From: JANXLS01 sp037129555
Lineage (GTDB): Bacteria; Planctomycetota; SZUA-567; H5-PLA8
Reading direction: 5' to 3'
NCBI GenBank assembly: GCA_037129555.1
Contig: JBAXUS010000056.1
Location: 1 to 34,874 of the forward strand
Length of the DNA: 34,874 bases
The position numbers and the translations under genes are program-made. Within the stretch, counting starts at the first letter, position 1; every line of letters starts with the position of its first letter. Below are positions 1 to 7,303 of the stretch, in pieces. The notes under the pieces are model-generated. The model ran no database searches and was not told the origin of the DNA. It saw only the letters and a list, made by a program, of their open reading frames with translations.

Positions 1-233
1 GGCTGCTGTATCGCAAAGATGTACCGTGGTACAATGATGCTTAACCGAAGATGTCGGTCTTACGTTCTTACGTTCTTTCTTTACTTACTGCATTCTCCAG
101 GCGGTGGTGGCGGTGGTACCGACTTGCGGAGCAATCCAGGCGATTTGTCGACGCGAATCGTTGTTGGGGGTGGAGGAGGCGGAGGGTGGGGGGGTGGGGG
201 GGACTGATGCTCCGTCACTATGCTGCCGGGTTG
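1..233. other. Window-edge non-coding region
   Basis: No convincing complete gene lies here. In frame 3 the first bases read LLYRKDVPWYNDA followed by a TAA at 42-44. This could be the last 13 codons of a plus-strand gene that begins outside the window, but it is too short to judge. A perfect 6-bp inverted repeat with a 2-nt spacer (TGTACC GT GGTACA) lies at 20-33. A strongly G-rich stretch follows from about position 100. The next gene, on the minus strand, ends at 234. The glycine-rich open frame across this stretch is a product of the G runs and is not treated as a gene. Confidence 0.4.
166..202 (+). other. G-run tract with quadruplex potential
   Basis: The plus strand carries runs of 5, 3, 7 and 7 guanines at 166-170, 184-186, 188-194 and 196-202, the last three separated by single T residues. 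Splitting a 7-G run gives a canonical G3+ quadruplex pattern with 1-nt loops. It lies 32 nt beyond the stop codon of the minus-strand gene, so the C-rich complement would be at the 3' end of that transcript. Structure potential is visible; any function is inference. Confidence 0.5.
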
Positions 234-1112
234 TTATTTCTTGCACCGGAAAATTCCACCGCCTTCCGTCGTCAACACGAGATCCTCGTCGTCCCACGCG
301 ACGGCCTCTGTCTGGCCGAGGAACGCGTTGACTGAGCGGCGCGGATACGTGAACAGGGGGAGTTCGCCGTCCGCTCCCGGCTTTAGTTTCTCGAACGGTT
401 CGGGCAGATCGATGACTGTGATCGCCAGATAATTGACCAGCGCGAGATGCAGGCCGTCGTTCGAGAGCGCCGCTCCTGTGACGACATTGAACGACTTCGT
501 CCGACAGGCCACCGTCATCGCGACGCTACCGCTCGGCGCTTTTTCCGGCATCGCCAGTTTGAAACAGGACGTACCTTCGACTTGCTTGGAAAAAAGATAC
601 ACGCTCCCGCCACGCGCGAATGCGCCCTCCGCGTCGAAGGGGCCTTCGCCAGTTGGATACTGAAAATGGAACACCTCGGGCGCGGATATTTTCTCGTTCG
701 CGTCAAATGCGTCTGGTTCTGGGAAGCGGTACAACACCACGCTCGGACGCCTACCGTTGTTGTTGTTACGATTGTTGTCGCCGCAATCGCAGACGATCAG
801 CCGCCCTTGTTCGTCCATTGTGATCTCTTCCCAATCGACGTTTGCAGCTTTTGGGACATTGACCGTGCGCAACAATTTTCCTGTCGAATCCACCGCGAAA
901 ATGCGTGAGGAATCGCCGGAATCGTTGTGTGTCCAAAACACATCTTTGTTGGGATAGCGTTTGCTCTTGATCAGGCCGGACGACTCATCGACTACCTTGG
1001 GCAACGAGCCGCACGATACCGGTTTGGGCAACGTCTTCTCTGCCGCTTCACCAGCGAAAATTCCGCACATAGCGCGAACGGAAATACAGAATACGAGAAC
1101 GAATTGCTTCAT
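234..1112 (-). CDS. Secreted propeller-like protein of unknown function
   Basis: The 292-residue product starts with a hydrophobic segment consistent with a signal peptide (MKQFVLVFCISVRAMCGIFAG), so it is probably exported. The mature part has motifs typical of propeller proteins related to the SdiA-regulated / phytase-like esterase group: DESSGLI, WTHNDSGD, DWEEIT and CDCGDNNRN, followed by short repeated strands. The cluster of Asp/Asn residues suggests metal binding at the top of a propeller, but this is inference. An AAAGGTG ribosome site lies just upstream of the ATG on the minus strand. It is transcribed divergently from the LolA-like gene with about 110 nt between the two starts. Substrate and enzymatic activity cannot be read from the sequence. 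Confidence 0.8.
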   Translation of the reverse strand: MKQFVLVFCISVRAMCGIFAGEAAEKTLPKPVSCGSLPKVVDESSGLIKSKRYPNKDVFWTHNDSGDSSRIFAVDSTGKLLRTVNVPKAANVDWEEITMDEQGRLIVCDCGDNNRNNNNGRRPSVVLYRFPEPDAFDANEKISAPEVFHFQYPTGEGPFDAEGAFARGGSVYLFSKQVEGTSCFKLAMPEKAPSGSVAMTVACRTKSFNVVTGAALSNDGLHLALVNYLAITVIDLPEPFEKLKPGADGELPLFTYPRRSVNAFLGQTEAVAWDDEDLVLTTEGGGIFRCKK

Positions 1113-1220
1113 GAAATCGCACCTTTAATAGTGGAATAACAGCGCTGCAATTATGCGCGCTCGCGGAACATCCGCAAACCGATTCTTGACGTGCGAGGCA
1201 GACTGTGGCAATTTCAGGAC

Positions 1221-1943
1221 ATGAACGCATTGAAACGAATTTTTATAGTCGCCTGCATCGTCCTCACCGTCTGCATACGAGCCGCTGAAGAACCGCGCCC
1301 CGAACTCGGCGAACGCATCTTAACCGCCGCTGAAACCGAAGCGGCTTTGAGTGCCATGTCCGTCGTATTCAAGCAACACGAAACCGTCCGCGCAACCATT
1401 CGCAGCGAAATCGAAGACCTCGCTGGCAAGCGCGTCGAGGACGGCATCCTGCTGATGGACCGAGGCGTTACCCGCCCTGTTCGCGTGCTCCGAACATTCT
1501 CAAAGCCAAAATCAAAAGCGTGGCTGTTGAACGGAACGACGATTTCTGACGTGAGTGCCTCGCAGAAAAAAGTATTCGTCAAAGACTTGAACGCCGCCCC
1601 GAACATGATCAAGACCATTCAGGCGGCGATGACTGGTGACGTCAAAGCGCTCGATGCACTCTTCTCGATTCGTGTTTTTTCGAAGTCCGTTGCTGGGTCA
1701 AACGTGCTACGGTTGGTACTCGACAAAAAGCCTGGCCTTTCAAAATATGTCCACCGCCAGATCATCGCGCGTATTGCTGAAGGTGGTTTGTTCTTCAGCG
1801 AAATCCGTTATATCCCGGACGAAGGCGACGAACTTACCGAAACATTTTCAGACGTGGTTGACGCAGGAAAACTCAGCGATGCGGATTTCGCGTTGACTGG
1901 AACGGACGGTTTTGAACGAAAAGTGGAGACGATTTCAGAATAA
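1221..1943 (+). CDS. LolA-like periplasmic lipoprotein-carrier-fold protein
   Basis: The start at 1221 gives a 240-residue protein with a clean signal peptide (MNALKRIFIVACIVLTVCIRA, cleavage before AEE). An upstream in-frame ATG at 1191 would add a non-signal extension and is rejected. The mature part fits the LolA/LolB/RseB half-barrel pattern in order: a helix with VFKQHETVRATIRSEIEDLAG, a strand with a 'release of the molecule' type motif (ILLMDRGVTRPVRVLRTF), a strand with LLNGTTISDVSASQKKVFV, and a C-terminal IRYIPDEGDELTETFSDV strand pair. LolA carries lipoproteins across the periplasm, but planctomycete genomes have many divergent homologues of uncertain role. The ribosome site is weak (AGG close to the ATG). 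Confidence 0.65.
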   Translation: MNALKRIFIVACIVLTVCIRAAEEPRPELGERILTAAETEAALSAMSVVFKQHETVRATIRSEIEDLAGKRVEDGILLMDRGVTRPVRVLRTFSKPKSKAWLLNGTTISDVSASQKKVFVKDLNAAPNMIKTIQAAMTGDVKALDALFSIRVFSKSVAGSNVLRLVLDKKPGLSKYVHRQIIARIAEGGLFFSEIRYIPDEGDELTETFSDVVDAGKLSDADFALTGTDGFERKVETISE

Positions 1944-1946
1944 AAG

Positions 1947-1969
1947 CAGAGGCAGTATTCCTGCCGCTG
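1947..1969. terminator. Hairpin between convergent genes
   Basis: CAGAGGCAG and CTGCCGCTG form a 9-bp stem with one A-G mismatch around a 5-nt loop (TATTC). It fills almost the whole 32-nt gap between the convergent LolA-like and LysM genes. No U tract follows on either strand, so a Rho-independent terminator is possible but not proven. Confidence 0.35.
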
Positions 1970-1975
1970 TGGAGA

Positions 1976-2773
1976 TTACTTCGTGTAATTTTCGACCACG
2001 ATCTTCTGGTCGTCGTTCAGCTTTTCCTGCTTTTGAATGCCCGGATTCAGACGCAGGAGCGTCGTCATGCGCTCGGGGCTGCCGTAGATTTTTACGGCAA
2101 TCGACATCACGCCTTCGCCGGGCTGCGCGACGTACCATTTCTGAAATGTCTGCCGTTCAGCCAATCGAGTCGCGGAATTCCAGACCAGCGTTTCGACTTC
2201 GTCGGTCACCATCGTTTTCGATTGCCACACGGTACAACAGCCTTGCGCGCAGGTCGTCTTGATGCCGTCCATGTTATTGCGGGAGGCGCTGCGTTTTAAA
2301 ATCCCGTTCGCTTCAAACGTGAACGTCTGCGTTTCTTTTTTCTCGCCGAGTTCCTTGTGATTGAAATTATCGACGGCCCATTCGCCACGCATTGTCCAGC
2401 GTCCGCCATTTTTATTCAACCATACGCTGACCCATTTCGCGTCGCCGTCCATCCCGGCGATTCCGAATCCGGCGACGATATTCTCCGGGTCCAACGCATC
2501 GACCGCGCCGATTTTCACCAAGGCTCCGAGCGACGTGTCGAGCTTCTCCAAACACGGCGTCTGCAACGTGAAACTCTGCCGGCTGGACGCGGAACCCGCC
2601 GACATCGCGAGCACACGTTTGCCCTCCGCGCCATCCTGTACGGACACATCGACCGTATCGCCGCCAATGACGCATTGCCCCAGCGGTGTTTCAGTCGATT
2701 GCCCCGAAGCGAACGACAGTGCACCTGCCGTGACAGCAAAAATAAGAATGAATGCAACACATGAACGCAACAT
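1976..2773 (-). CDS. Secreted protein with C-terminal LysM-like domain
   Basis: The ATG at 2773 gives 265 residues and places a signal peptide at the very N terminus (MLRSCVAFILIFAVTAGALSFASG). A longer frame from 2848 would bury it, so the shorter start is chosen. The last 50 residues match the LysM pattern: YVAQPGEGVMSIAVKIYG, then LLRLNPGI, then LNDDQKIVV. LysM domains bind peptidoglycan or other N-acetylglucosamine polymers, so the protein may be attached to the cell wall. The middle 170 residues have paired cysteines (TTCAQGCCTVW) and a TFTFEANGIL strand, but no recognised family. It is convergent with the LolA-like gene and divergent from moxR. Confidence 0.7.
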   Translation of the reverse strand: MLRSCVAFILIFAVTAGALSFASGQSTETPLGQCVIGGDTVDVSVQDGAEGKRVLAMSAGSASSRQSFTLQTPCLEKLDTSLGALVKIGAVDALDPENIVAGFGIAGMDGDAKWVSVWLNKNGGRWTMRGEWAVDNFNHKELGEKKETQTFTFEANGILKRSASRNNMDGIKTTCAQGCCTVWQSKTMVTDEVETLVWNSATRLAERQTFQKWYVAQPGEGVMSIAVKIYGSPERMTTLLRLNPGIQKQEKLNDDQKIVVENYTK

Positions 2774-2820
2774 AATCGAGGGCCTCGGCACGTTAAAATT
2801 TTCGAAGCCGCGCGCACCAG

Positions 2821-2844
2821 CAAGGAGCAGGGTACTGCTCCTTG
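2821..2844. repeat. Perfect 10-bp inverted repeat upstream of moxR
   Basis: CAAGGAGCAG and CTGCTCCTTG form a perfect 10-bp stem with a GGTA loop. It lies in the divergent gap between the LysM gene and moxR, about 80 nt upstream of the proposed moxR promoter. It is not followed by T residues. It may be an operator or an extragenic repeat element. Confidence 0.5.
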
Positions 2845-2924
2845 GCACCCGTTTTAAGTGCCCGGTTGAGAGCGAGGCCTTCGTCTACTACATCGGACAT
2901 TTGGCACAATTCCAATACGTGTAT

Positions 2925-2954
2925 TTGACCATAAAGCGCCTTCACCGGTATATA
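2925..2954 (+). promoter_or_regulatory. Candidate sigma70-type promoter for moxR
   Basis: TTGACC at 2925-2930 is separated by 18 nt from TATATA at 2949-2954. This is a close match to the vegetative consensus. It would start transcription near 2961, giving a leader of about 48 nt before the moxR ATG at 3009. Assignment is by consensus only. Confidence 0.45.
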
Positions 2955-3008
2955 TAGAGTCGGTGATGTGCCACGATTCGACTTTTGGTAATGAGACCGG
3001 AGACTGCA

Positions 3009-4028
3009 ATGGCCTTTAATATTCCCGAGTCCGCGACGACGCCGGACGATTTGAAAATGGTCGATGTGCTGCGGCAGGGACGCGATGCGTTGCAAAAAGA
3101 GATCGGCAAAGTGGTCATCGGCCAGAAAGATGCCGTGGACCAAATCCTCATGGCGCTCTTCTGCCGAGGCCACGCGCTGATGGTCGGCGTCCCGGGACTG
3201 GCCAAAACATTAATGGTCCGGACGATTTCGCAGATCCTCGATTTGAGTTTCAATCGCGTTCAATTCACGCCTGATTTGATGCCCAGCGACATCATCGGCA
3301 CTGACGTGATCGAAGAAGATCAGAACACGCGGCAGCGCAGTTTCCGCTTCATCAAAGGGCCGATTTTTGCCAATTTGATTCTCGCGGACGAAATCAACCG
3401 CACTCCGCCGAAGACTCAGGCCGCGCTGCTTGAAGCGATGGAAGAACATCGTGTCACCGCTGGGGGCCAGACGTTCCCGTTGCCCGAACCGTTCTTTGTT
3501 TTGGCGACGCAAAATCCGATCGAACAAGAAGGCACCTACCCGCTTCCTGAAGCGCAGCTCGACCGTTTCATGTTCGAAATCCGCATCGATTATCCGACGA
3601 AGCAGGAAGAAATGGACATCGTTCGAGCGACAACCGCGTTGCGCGAAATCAATTTGCAACGTGTGCTCGACGCGGCTCAAGTCATCGAGATTCAAAAAGT
3701 CGTCCGCAAGATTCCGGTCGGTGATTCGGTGATCAAATACGCGGTCGATCTCGTCGGTGCCACACGGCCGAAAAGCGATGAAGCACCGGACTTCGTGAAG
3801 CAGTTTGTGCGCTGGGGGGCTGGCCCGCGCGCGAGCCAATACTTGATCCTCGCCGCCAAAGCCCGCGCCGCGATCCGGGGAAATTTCTCGGCTTCAACAG
3901 CGGATGTAGAAGCCGTCGCGCAACTGGTGTTGCGGCACCGCGTCGTCACGAACTTCCACGCAGAAAGCGAAGAAATTACACCCGACGAAATCGTCCGCCG
4001 GTTGTTGGGAACTGTTAAGAAGGGGTAG
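3009..4028 (+). CDS. MoxR family AAA+ ATPase
   Basis: This 339-residue protein is a typical MoxR ATPase. It has Walker A GVPGLAKT (60-67), Walker B LILADEIN (123-130), sensor-1 ATQNP (166-170) and the MoxR hallmark TYPLPEAQLDRF next to it. MoxR proteins are cytoplasmic chaperone-like ATPases that usually act with von Willebrand factor A-domain proteins on metal-enzyme maturation or stress responses. Here no DUF58 or VWA gene follows, which is unusual because the common arrangement is moxR-DUF58-VWA. The ATG at 3009 is chosen because GGAG lies 6 nt upstream; TTG 2985 and ATG 2991 lack this. The stop is 16 nt before the next gene, so the two are probably co-transcribed. Confidence 0.93.
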   Translation: MAFNIPESATTPDDLKMVDVLRQGRDALQKEIGKVVIGQKDAVDQILMALFCRGHALMVGVPGLAKTLMVRTISQILDLSFNRVQFTPDLMPSDIIGTDVIEEDQNTRQRSFRFIKGPIFANLILADEINRTPPKTQAALLEAMEEHRVTAGGQTFPLPEPFFVLATQNPIEQEGTYPLPEAQLDRFMFEIRIDYPTKQEEMDIVRATTALREINLQRVLDAAQVIEIQKVVRKIPVGDSVIKYAVDLVGATRPKSDEAPDFVKQFVRWGAGPRASQYLILAAKARAAIRGNFSASTADVEAVAQLVLRHRVVTNFHAESEEITPDEIVRRLLGTVKKG

Positions 4029-4044
4029 GAAAGGAGACGCTGAA

Positions 4045-4593
4045 ATGCTTTCTGTCATGGAAAAATCCGTCACACCGGATGAGTTGCTGGCACTAAACGC
4101 CGACGGCGTTTATGAGCTCATTGACGGTCAAATTGTGAAGAAAGAAATGGGCTTTTTTGCAAGCCGAATTGCTTTTGTCCTGGCGTGGTATTTGGAATCT
4201 TATTTGCGCAATGGTAAACGCGGAATCGCCATCACGGAAGGTAGTTTTGATTGCTTTCCAGTTTCCCAGCGCAAAGTCAGAATACCCGACGCCGCAGTGA
4301 TTCTCGCCGGGCGTTTTCCTGGCGGCGAGATTCCTGTTACACATAGTTCGATCGCTCCCGATATTGCGATCGAAGTCATTTCGCCCAACGAGACGGTTTA
4401 CGATTCCAGTTTGAAAGTGGCAGATTACCTAGATGCTGGGGTAAAGGAGGTTTGGAGTGTTAATCCCGACCGTCGAACCATTAGTATTCGTCGGCGTAAT
4501 CTTTATGCAGTCGAATTGGATGAAAACAGCGTTCTAAAAAGCGAGGACCTGCTCCCCGGTTTCGCGCTCAATGTTCGCGAAATATTTCAGTAG
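4045..4593 (+). CDS. Uma2 family (DUF820) putative endonuclease-fold protein
   Basis: The 182-residue product matches the Uma2 / DUF820 family. It has an N-terminal TPDELLAL...YELIDGQIVKK pattern, then IPDAAVIL (D82), PDIAIEVISPNE (E110), LKVADYLDAGVKEVWSVNP (K124) and an ISIRRR strand. These Asp/Glu/Lys positions form a PD-(D/E)xK nuclease-like site. The family is expanded in cyanobacteria and PVC bacteria and its biological role is not established. AGGAG lies about 8 nt upstream of the ATG. It follows moxR by 16 nt. Confidence 0.85.
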   Translation: MLSVMEKSVTPDELLALNADGVYELIDGQIVKKEMGFFASRIAFVLAWYLESYLRNGKRGIAITEGSFDCFPVSQRKVRIPDAAVILAGRFPGGEIPVTHSSIAPDIAIEVISPNETVYDSSLKVADYLDAGVKEVWSVNPDRRTISIRRRNLYAVELDENSVLKSEDLLPGFALNVREIFQ

Positions 4594-4632
4594 TCTGCGG
4601 GCATTTGTCGCGTACAATCTTGGCGCTATTTT

Positions 4633-4646
4633 GGGCTTGAGAGCCC
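4633..4646. repeat. Small GGGCT/AGCCC hairpin
   Basis: GGGCT and AGCCC pair around a TGAG loop in the 85-nt gap between the Uma2 gene and the peroxiredoxin gene. Similar GGGCT-AGCCC hairpins occur at 7275-7289 and 33074-33086. It is short and could be chance. Confidence 0.35.
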
Positions 4647-4678
4647 ACGAACTTTTATACACTCAGGAGAACGAACGC

Positions 4679-5134
4679 ATGCCCGTTTCAGTTGGCGATA
4701 CCGCCCCCGATTTCACGTTGAAGACGCAGGACGACCAGGACTGGACCCTCAGCCAGAACAAAGGCAAGAACGTTGTGCTGCTGTGGTACCCGCTCGACTG
4801 GAGCCCTACCTGCGAAAAAGAAAATTGCGCGATCAGCAACGACCGCTCGCTTTACGGCGATAACGTTGTCGTCGTCGGCATCAGCCGCGATAGTACGTAC
4901 AGCCACAAGGCCTGGAAGTCGGAACGCAAGATCAACCACGATTTGCTCGCCGATCCGATGATGCTGGTCACTGATCTGTATGACTTGCGCCACCCAAAGG
5001 TTCCGTTCATCAGCCAGCGCGCAACCGTCATCGTTGGCAAAGATGGCAAAGTCGCGTTCGTTCAAGTCCAAGACAAGACGCCCGAAGCGCGCGACATGGT
5101 CGCCGTCCAAGGCGCGTTGTCCAAGCTGTCCTAA
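4679..5134 (+). CDS. Peroxiredoxin, BCP/PrxQ type
   Basis: The 151-residue protein is an AhpC/TSA-fold peroxiredoxin that would reduce hydrogen peroxide or alkyl hydroperoxides in the cytoplasm. The fold is shown by VGDTAPDFTLKTQDD at the N terminus and the WYPLDWSPTC active-site loop. C45 is the peroxidatic cysteine and C50 lies in a CX4C arrangement, as in PrxQ/BCP enzymes that form an intramolecular disulfide. The usual aromatic in the P..FTP.C motif is Trp-Ser here. The ATG at 4679 has AGGAGA about 9 nt upstream. The longer open frame to 4571 overlaps the Uma2 gene and is rejected. It is 26 nt upstream of moaD on the same strand. Confidence 0.9.
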   Translation: MPVSVGDTAPDFTLKTQDDQDWTLSQNKGKNVVLLWYPLDWSPTCEKENCAISNDRSLYGDNVVVVGISRDSTYSHKAWKSERKINHDLLADPMMLVTDLYDLRHPKVPFISQRATVIVGKDGKVAFVQVQDKTPEARDMVAVQGALSKLS

Positions 5135-5160
5135 ATCCGAACCTACGATGGGAGCCGGCC

Positions 5161-5409
5161 TTGAACGTTGATGTCGTCTACCACGCGTTTTTGCGCGAGA
5201 AGCTCGGGCGGGAGTCCGAGCTTCTCGTTGTTTCTGGTGATCGCATTACGGGAGCGACGGTCCTCGCGGCATTTGTTGCAGCGCATCCCGAAATGGCGAG
5301 GCTTGTGAATTCTCTGAACATCGCCGTCAACGACGAGATCGTCAGCCGTGACGCACTCTTCCACGAACATGATCGCATCGACATTCTTCCTCCTTATGGT
5401 GGAGGTTGA
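5161..5409 (+). CDS. moaD: Molybdopterin synthase small subunit MoaD (ThiS/MoaD fold)
   Basis: The 82-residue protein is a beta-grasp sulfur carrier. It ends in LPPYGGG, so the C terminus is the Gly-Gly that is thiocarboxylated and enters the MoaE active site. Internal matches include FLREKLGRE, VNDEIVSRD and the HDRIDILPP segment typical of MoaD. It supplies sulfur for converting precursor Z (cPMP) to molybdopterin. The start is TTG at 5161 with GGGAG 6 nt upstream; no in-frame ATG is available near the expected N terminus. It is immediately followed by moaE, which supports the assignment over ThiS. Confidence 0.88.
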   Translation: MNVDVVYHAFLREKLGRESELLVVSGDRITGATVLAAFVAAHPEMARLVNSLNIAVNDEIVSRDALFHEHDRIDILPPYGGG

Positions 5410-5422
5410 AAGTTCTCCGCAC

Positions 5423-5872
5423 ATGCTTGAATCCAACTTCATTCTCTTAACGCGTTCGCCCTTGGATGCACCCGCCATCGAGCGTCTTGCCGCTGATCCC
5501 AGCGCGGGAGCAGTCGTGTCGTTCATCGGCGTGACGCGCAACCATCATCTCGGGCGCGGCGTCCTGGGACTCGAATACGAAGCGCTCGAAAGTCTCGCGC
5601 GGAAGATGCTCGAAAAATTGCGCTCGGATGCGATGCAACGCTTCGGACTCGTCCGCGCCGTGATTCATCATCGCCTCGGGCGCGTGGATATTGGCGAAGC
5701 AAGCGTCGTCATCGCTGTCAGCGCCGCGCATCGTGGAGCCGCGTTTGACGGCTGCCGCTTTCTGATCGACGACTTGAAAACGACGGTGCCGATTTGGAAG
5801 AAAGAATTTTACGCCGACGGTTCCGCGCCGGAATGGGTCGGCCCGGACGGAAAACCCATCTCGATTTCATAG
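5423..5872 (+). CDS. moaE: Molybdopterin synthase catalytic subunit MoaE
   Basis: The 149-residue product matches MoaE in length and throughout its sequence: VVSFIGVTRNHH, LEYEALE, IHHRLGRVDIGEASVVIAVSAAHR and DDLKTTVPIWKKE. K119 and K126 correspond to the two conserved catalytic lysines. With MoaD it forms the heterotetramer that inserts two sulfurs into cPMP. The ATG at 5423 is preferred over an in-frame ATG at 5396 that would overlap moaD, because the latter lacks a ribosome site. GGAGG at 5401-5405 is rather distant, so translational coupling to moaD (13 nt gap) is likely. No other Mo-cofactor gene is nearby. Confidence 0.92.
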   Translation: MLESNFILLTRSPLDAPAIERLAADPSAGAVVSFIGVTRNHHLGRGVLGLEYEALESLARKMLEKLRSDAMQRFGLVRAVIHHRLGRVDIGEASVVIAVSAAHRGAAFDGCRFLIDDLKTTVPIWKKEFYADGSAPEWVGPDGKPISIS

Positions 5873-5943
5873 TTCGCGGTTTATATCAACTGGCGGCATG
5901 TTAACCGTCGCGACGCTCTCGCTCATATTCACAGGAACCCGCA

Positions 5944-7251
5944 ATGCGCAACCTCGCTCTCTTCACGACTCTTGTTGTTCTCTCGCAGACCGCATTTTGT
6001 TCGGACGAATGGCCGCAGTTCCGAGGCCCCGGCGGACAAAACCACTCCGAGGCCAAAGGTCTGCCGGTGACCTGGAGTGAAACCGAAAACATCAAATGGA
6101 AGACGCCGCTTCCCGGCGAAGCGTGGTCCTCGCCTGTCGTCTCCGGCAATGAAATCTGGATGACGAACTCGACCGATGAAGGCAAATCGCTGCGCGTCAT
6201 CAGCGTCGCGCTCGACACCGGCAAGATCAATTTCGACACCGAAGTGTTCCACGTCGAAAAGCCCGAAACGAAGCACAAGCTCAACAGCTTCGCGTCGCCT
6301 TCGCCGATTTTGGAAAACGGAAAACTCTACGTCTTCTTCGGTACTTATGGTATGGCCTGCGTCTCGACCCACGACGGTAAGAAAGTCTGGGAAAACACGG
6401 ACACGAAGCATGCTACACAAAACGGCGCGGGCAGCACGCCGATTTCGTATAAGGATAAACTCATCGTCTGCATCGATGGCATGGATGTGCAATACCAACT
6501 CGCGCTGAATAAATCAGACGGCAAAGTTGCGTGGAAAACACCGCGCTCGATTCCCTTCAAACCGACGACGAAAACCGACGCAAAGAAGGCCTACGGCACA
6601 CCGCTGCTATATCAAGTGGACGGCAAAGATCAGATCGTCGCCCCGGCGGCGGAAGCGTTCTACGCGTACGATCCGAACACGGGGAAAGAACTGTGGCGAC
6701 TGGCTCATCCCGGCTTCTCGAATGTGCCGATCCCAGTCTTCGCCAACGGCTTGTTGTTCCTCGACACTGGTTTCATGCGAGCACAGATGTGGTGCGTCAA
6801 GCCTATCGCGGGTGGCGGTGAAAAGCTCGATTTGCCTCCGGAGAACGTCCTCTGGAAACTCACGAGCCAAGGCACCATGCTGGCCGATGTCGGCAAGCCT
6901 GACGCCAAACCCGTCACCGTCAGCATCCCGACGCGCCCGACCCCCGTCATCGTCGGCAACCGCATGTACATGATCAGCGACACCGGCATCCTGACCAGCG
7001 TGGACACCGCCACCGGGCACATCGTCTGGATTGAAAAGCTGCTGAAAGAATACTCCATGTCGCCGATGTACGCAGATGGCCACATTTATCTCTTCAATCA
7101 CATCGGCGCGGCCATTGTGTTTGAACCCGGAGACACATTTAAGAAACTGGCCGAAAACACGCTCGAAGAAGGCTGCATGGCTTCGCCTGCAATCGTCGGA
7201 AAAGCGCTGATCGTTCGGACCAAAAAGGCGCTGTATCGGATCGAGAAGTAG
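5944..7251 (+). CDS. Secreted PQQ-like beta-propeller protein
   Basis: The 435-residue protein has a signal peptide (MRNLALFTTLVVLSQTAFC) followed directly by DEWPQFRGPGG, the start seen in many PVC outer-membrane or periplasmic PQQ-like propellers. Repeated blade motifs follow, such as GKVAWKTPR, YAYDPNTGKELWRL and VDTATGHIVWIEKL, which resemble BamB and quinoprotein dehydrogenase blades (xxxG.xxW). No clear catalytic Asp or heme motif is seen, so it is more likely a structural or binding propeller than a dehydrogenase. AGGAA lies about 6 nt upstream of the ATG. It is convergent with the sialidase-fold gene. Confidence 0.85.
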   Translation: MRNLALFTTLVVLSQTAFCSDEWPQFRGPGGQNHSEAKGLPVTWSETENIKWKTPLPGEAWSSPVVSGNEIWMTNSTDEGKSLRVISVALDTGKINFDTEVFHVEKPETKHKLNSFASPSPILENGKLYVFFGTYGMACVSTHDGKKVWENTDTKHATQNGAGSTPISYKDKLIVCIDGMDVQYQLALNKSDGKVAWKTPRSIPFKPTTKTDAKKAYGTPLLYQVDGKDQIVAPAAEAFYAYDPNTGKELWRLAHPGFSNVPIPVFANGLLFLDTGFMRAQMWCVKPIAGGGEKLDLPPENVLWKLTSQGTMLADVGKPDAKPVTVSIPTRPTPVIVGNRMYMISDTGILTSVDTATGHIVWIEKLLKEYSMSPMYADGHIYLFNHIGAAIVFEPGDTFKKLAENTLEEGCMASPAIVGKALIVRTKKALYRIEK

Positions 7252-7274
7252 TGGTTGTTGGTCATGTCAATGAT

Positions 7275-7289
7275 CGGGCTAAAAGCCCG
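7275..7289. terminator. CGGGCT-AAA-AGCCCG hairpin between convergent genes
   Basis: A perfect 6-bp stem with an AAA loop lies in the 52-nt gap between the stop of the PQQ-like gene and the stop of the sialidase-fold gene. The plus strand continues TTCTACT, which is not a strong U tract. The element resembles the one at 33074-33086 (GGGCT-CTC-AGCCC followed by ACTCTACT), so it may be a repeat family that also ends transcripts. Confidence 0.4.
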
Positions 7290-7303
7290 TTCTACTATTC
7301 GTA

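Noticed and set aside
3..44. Possible last 13 codons of a gene that starts outside the window
   Set aside because: Too short to distinguish from chance; noted only in the description of the edge region.
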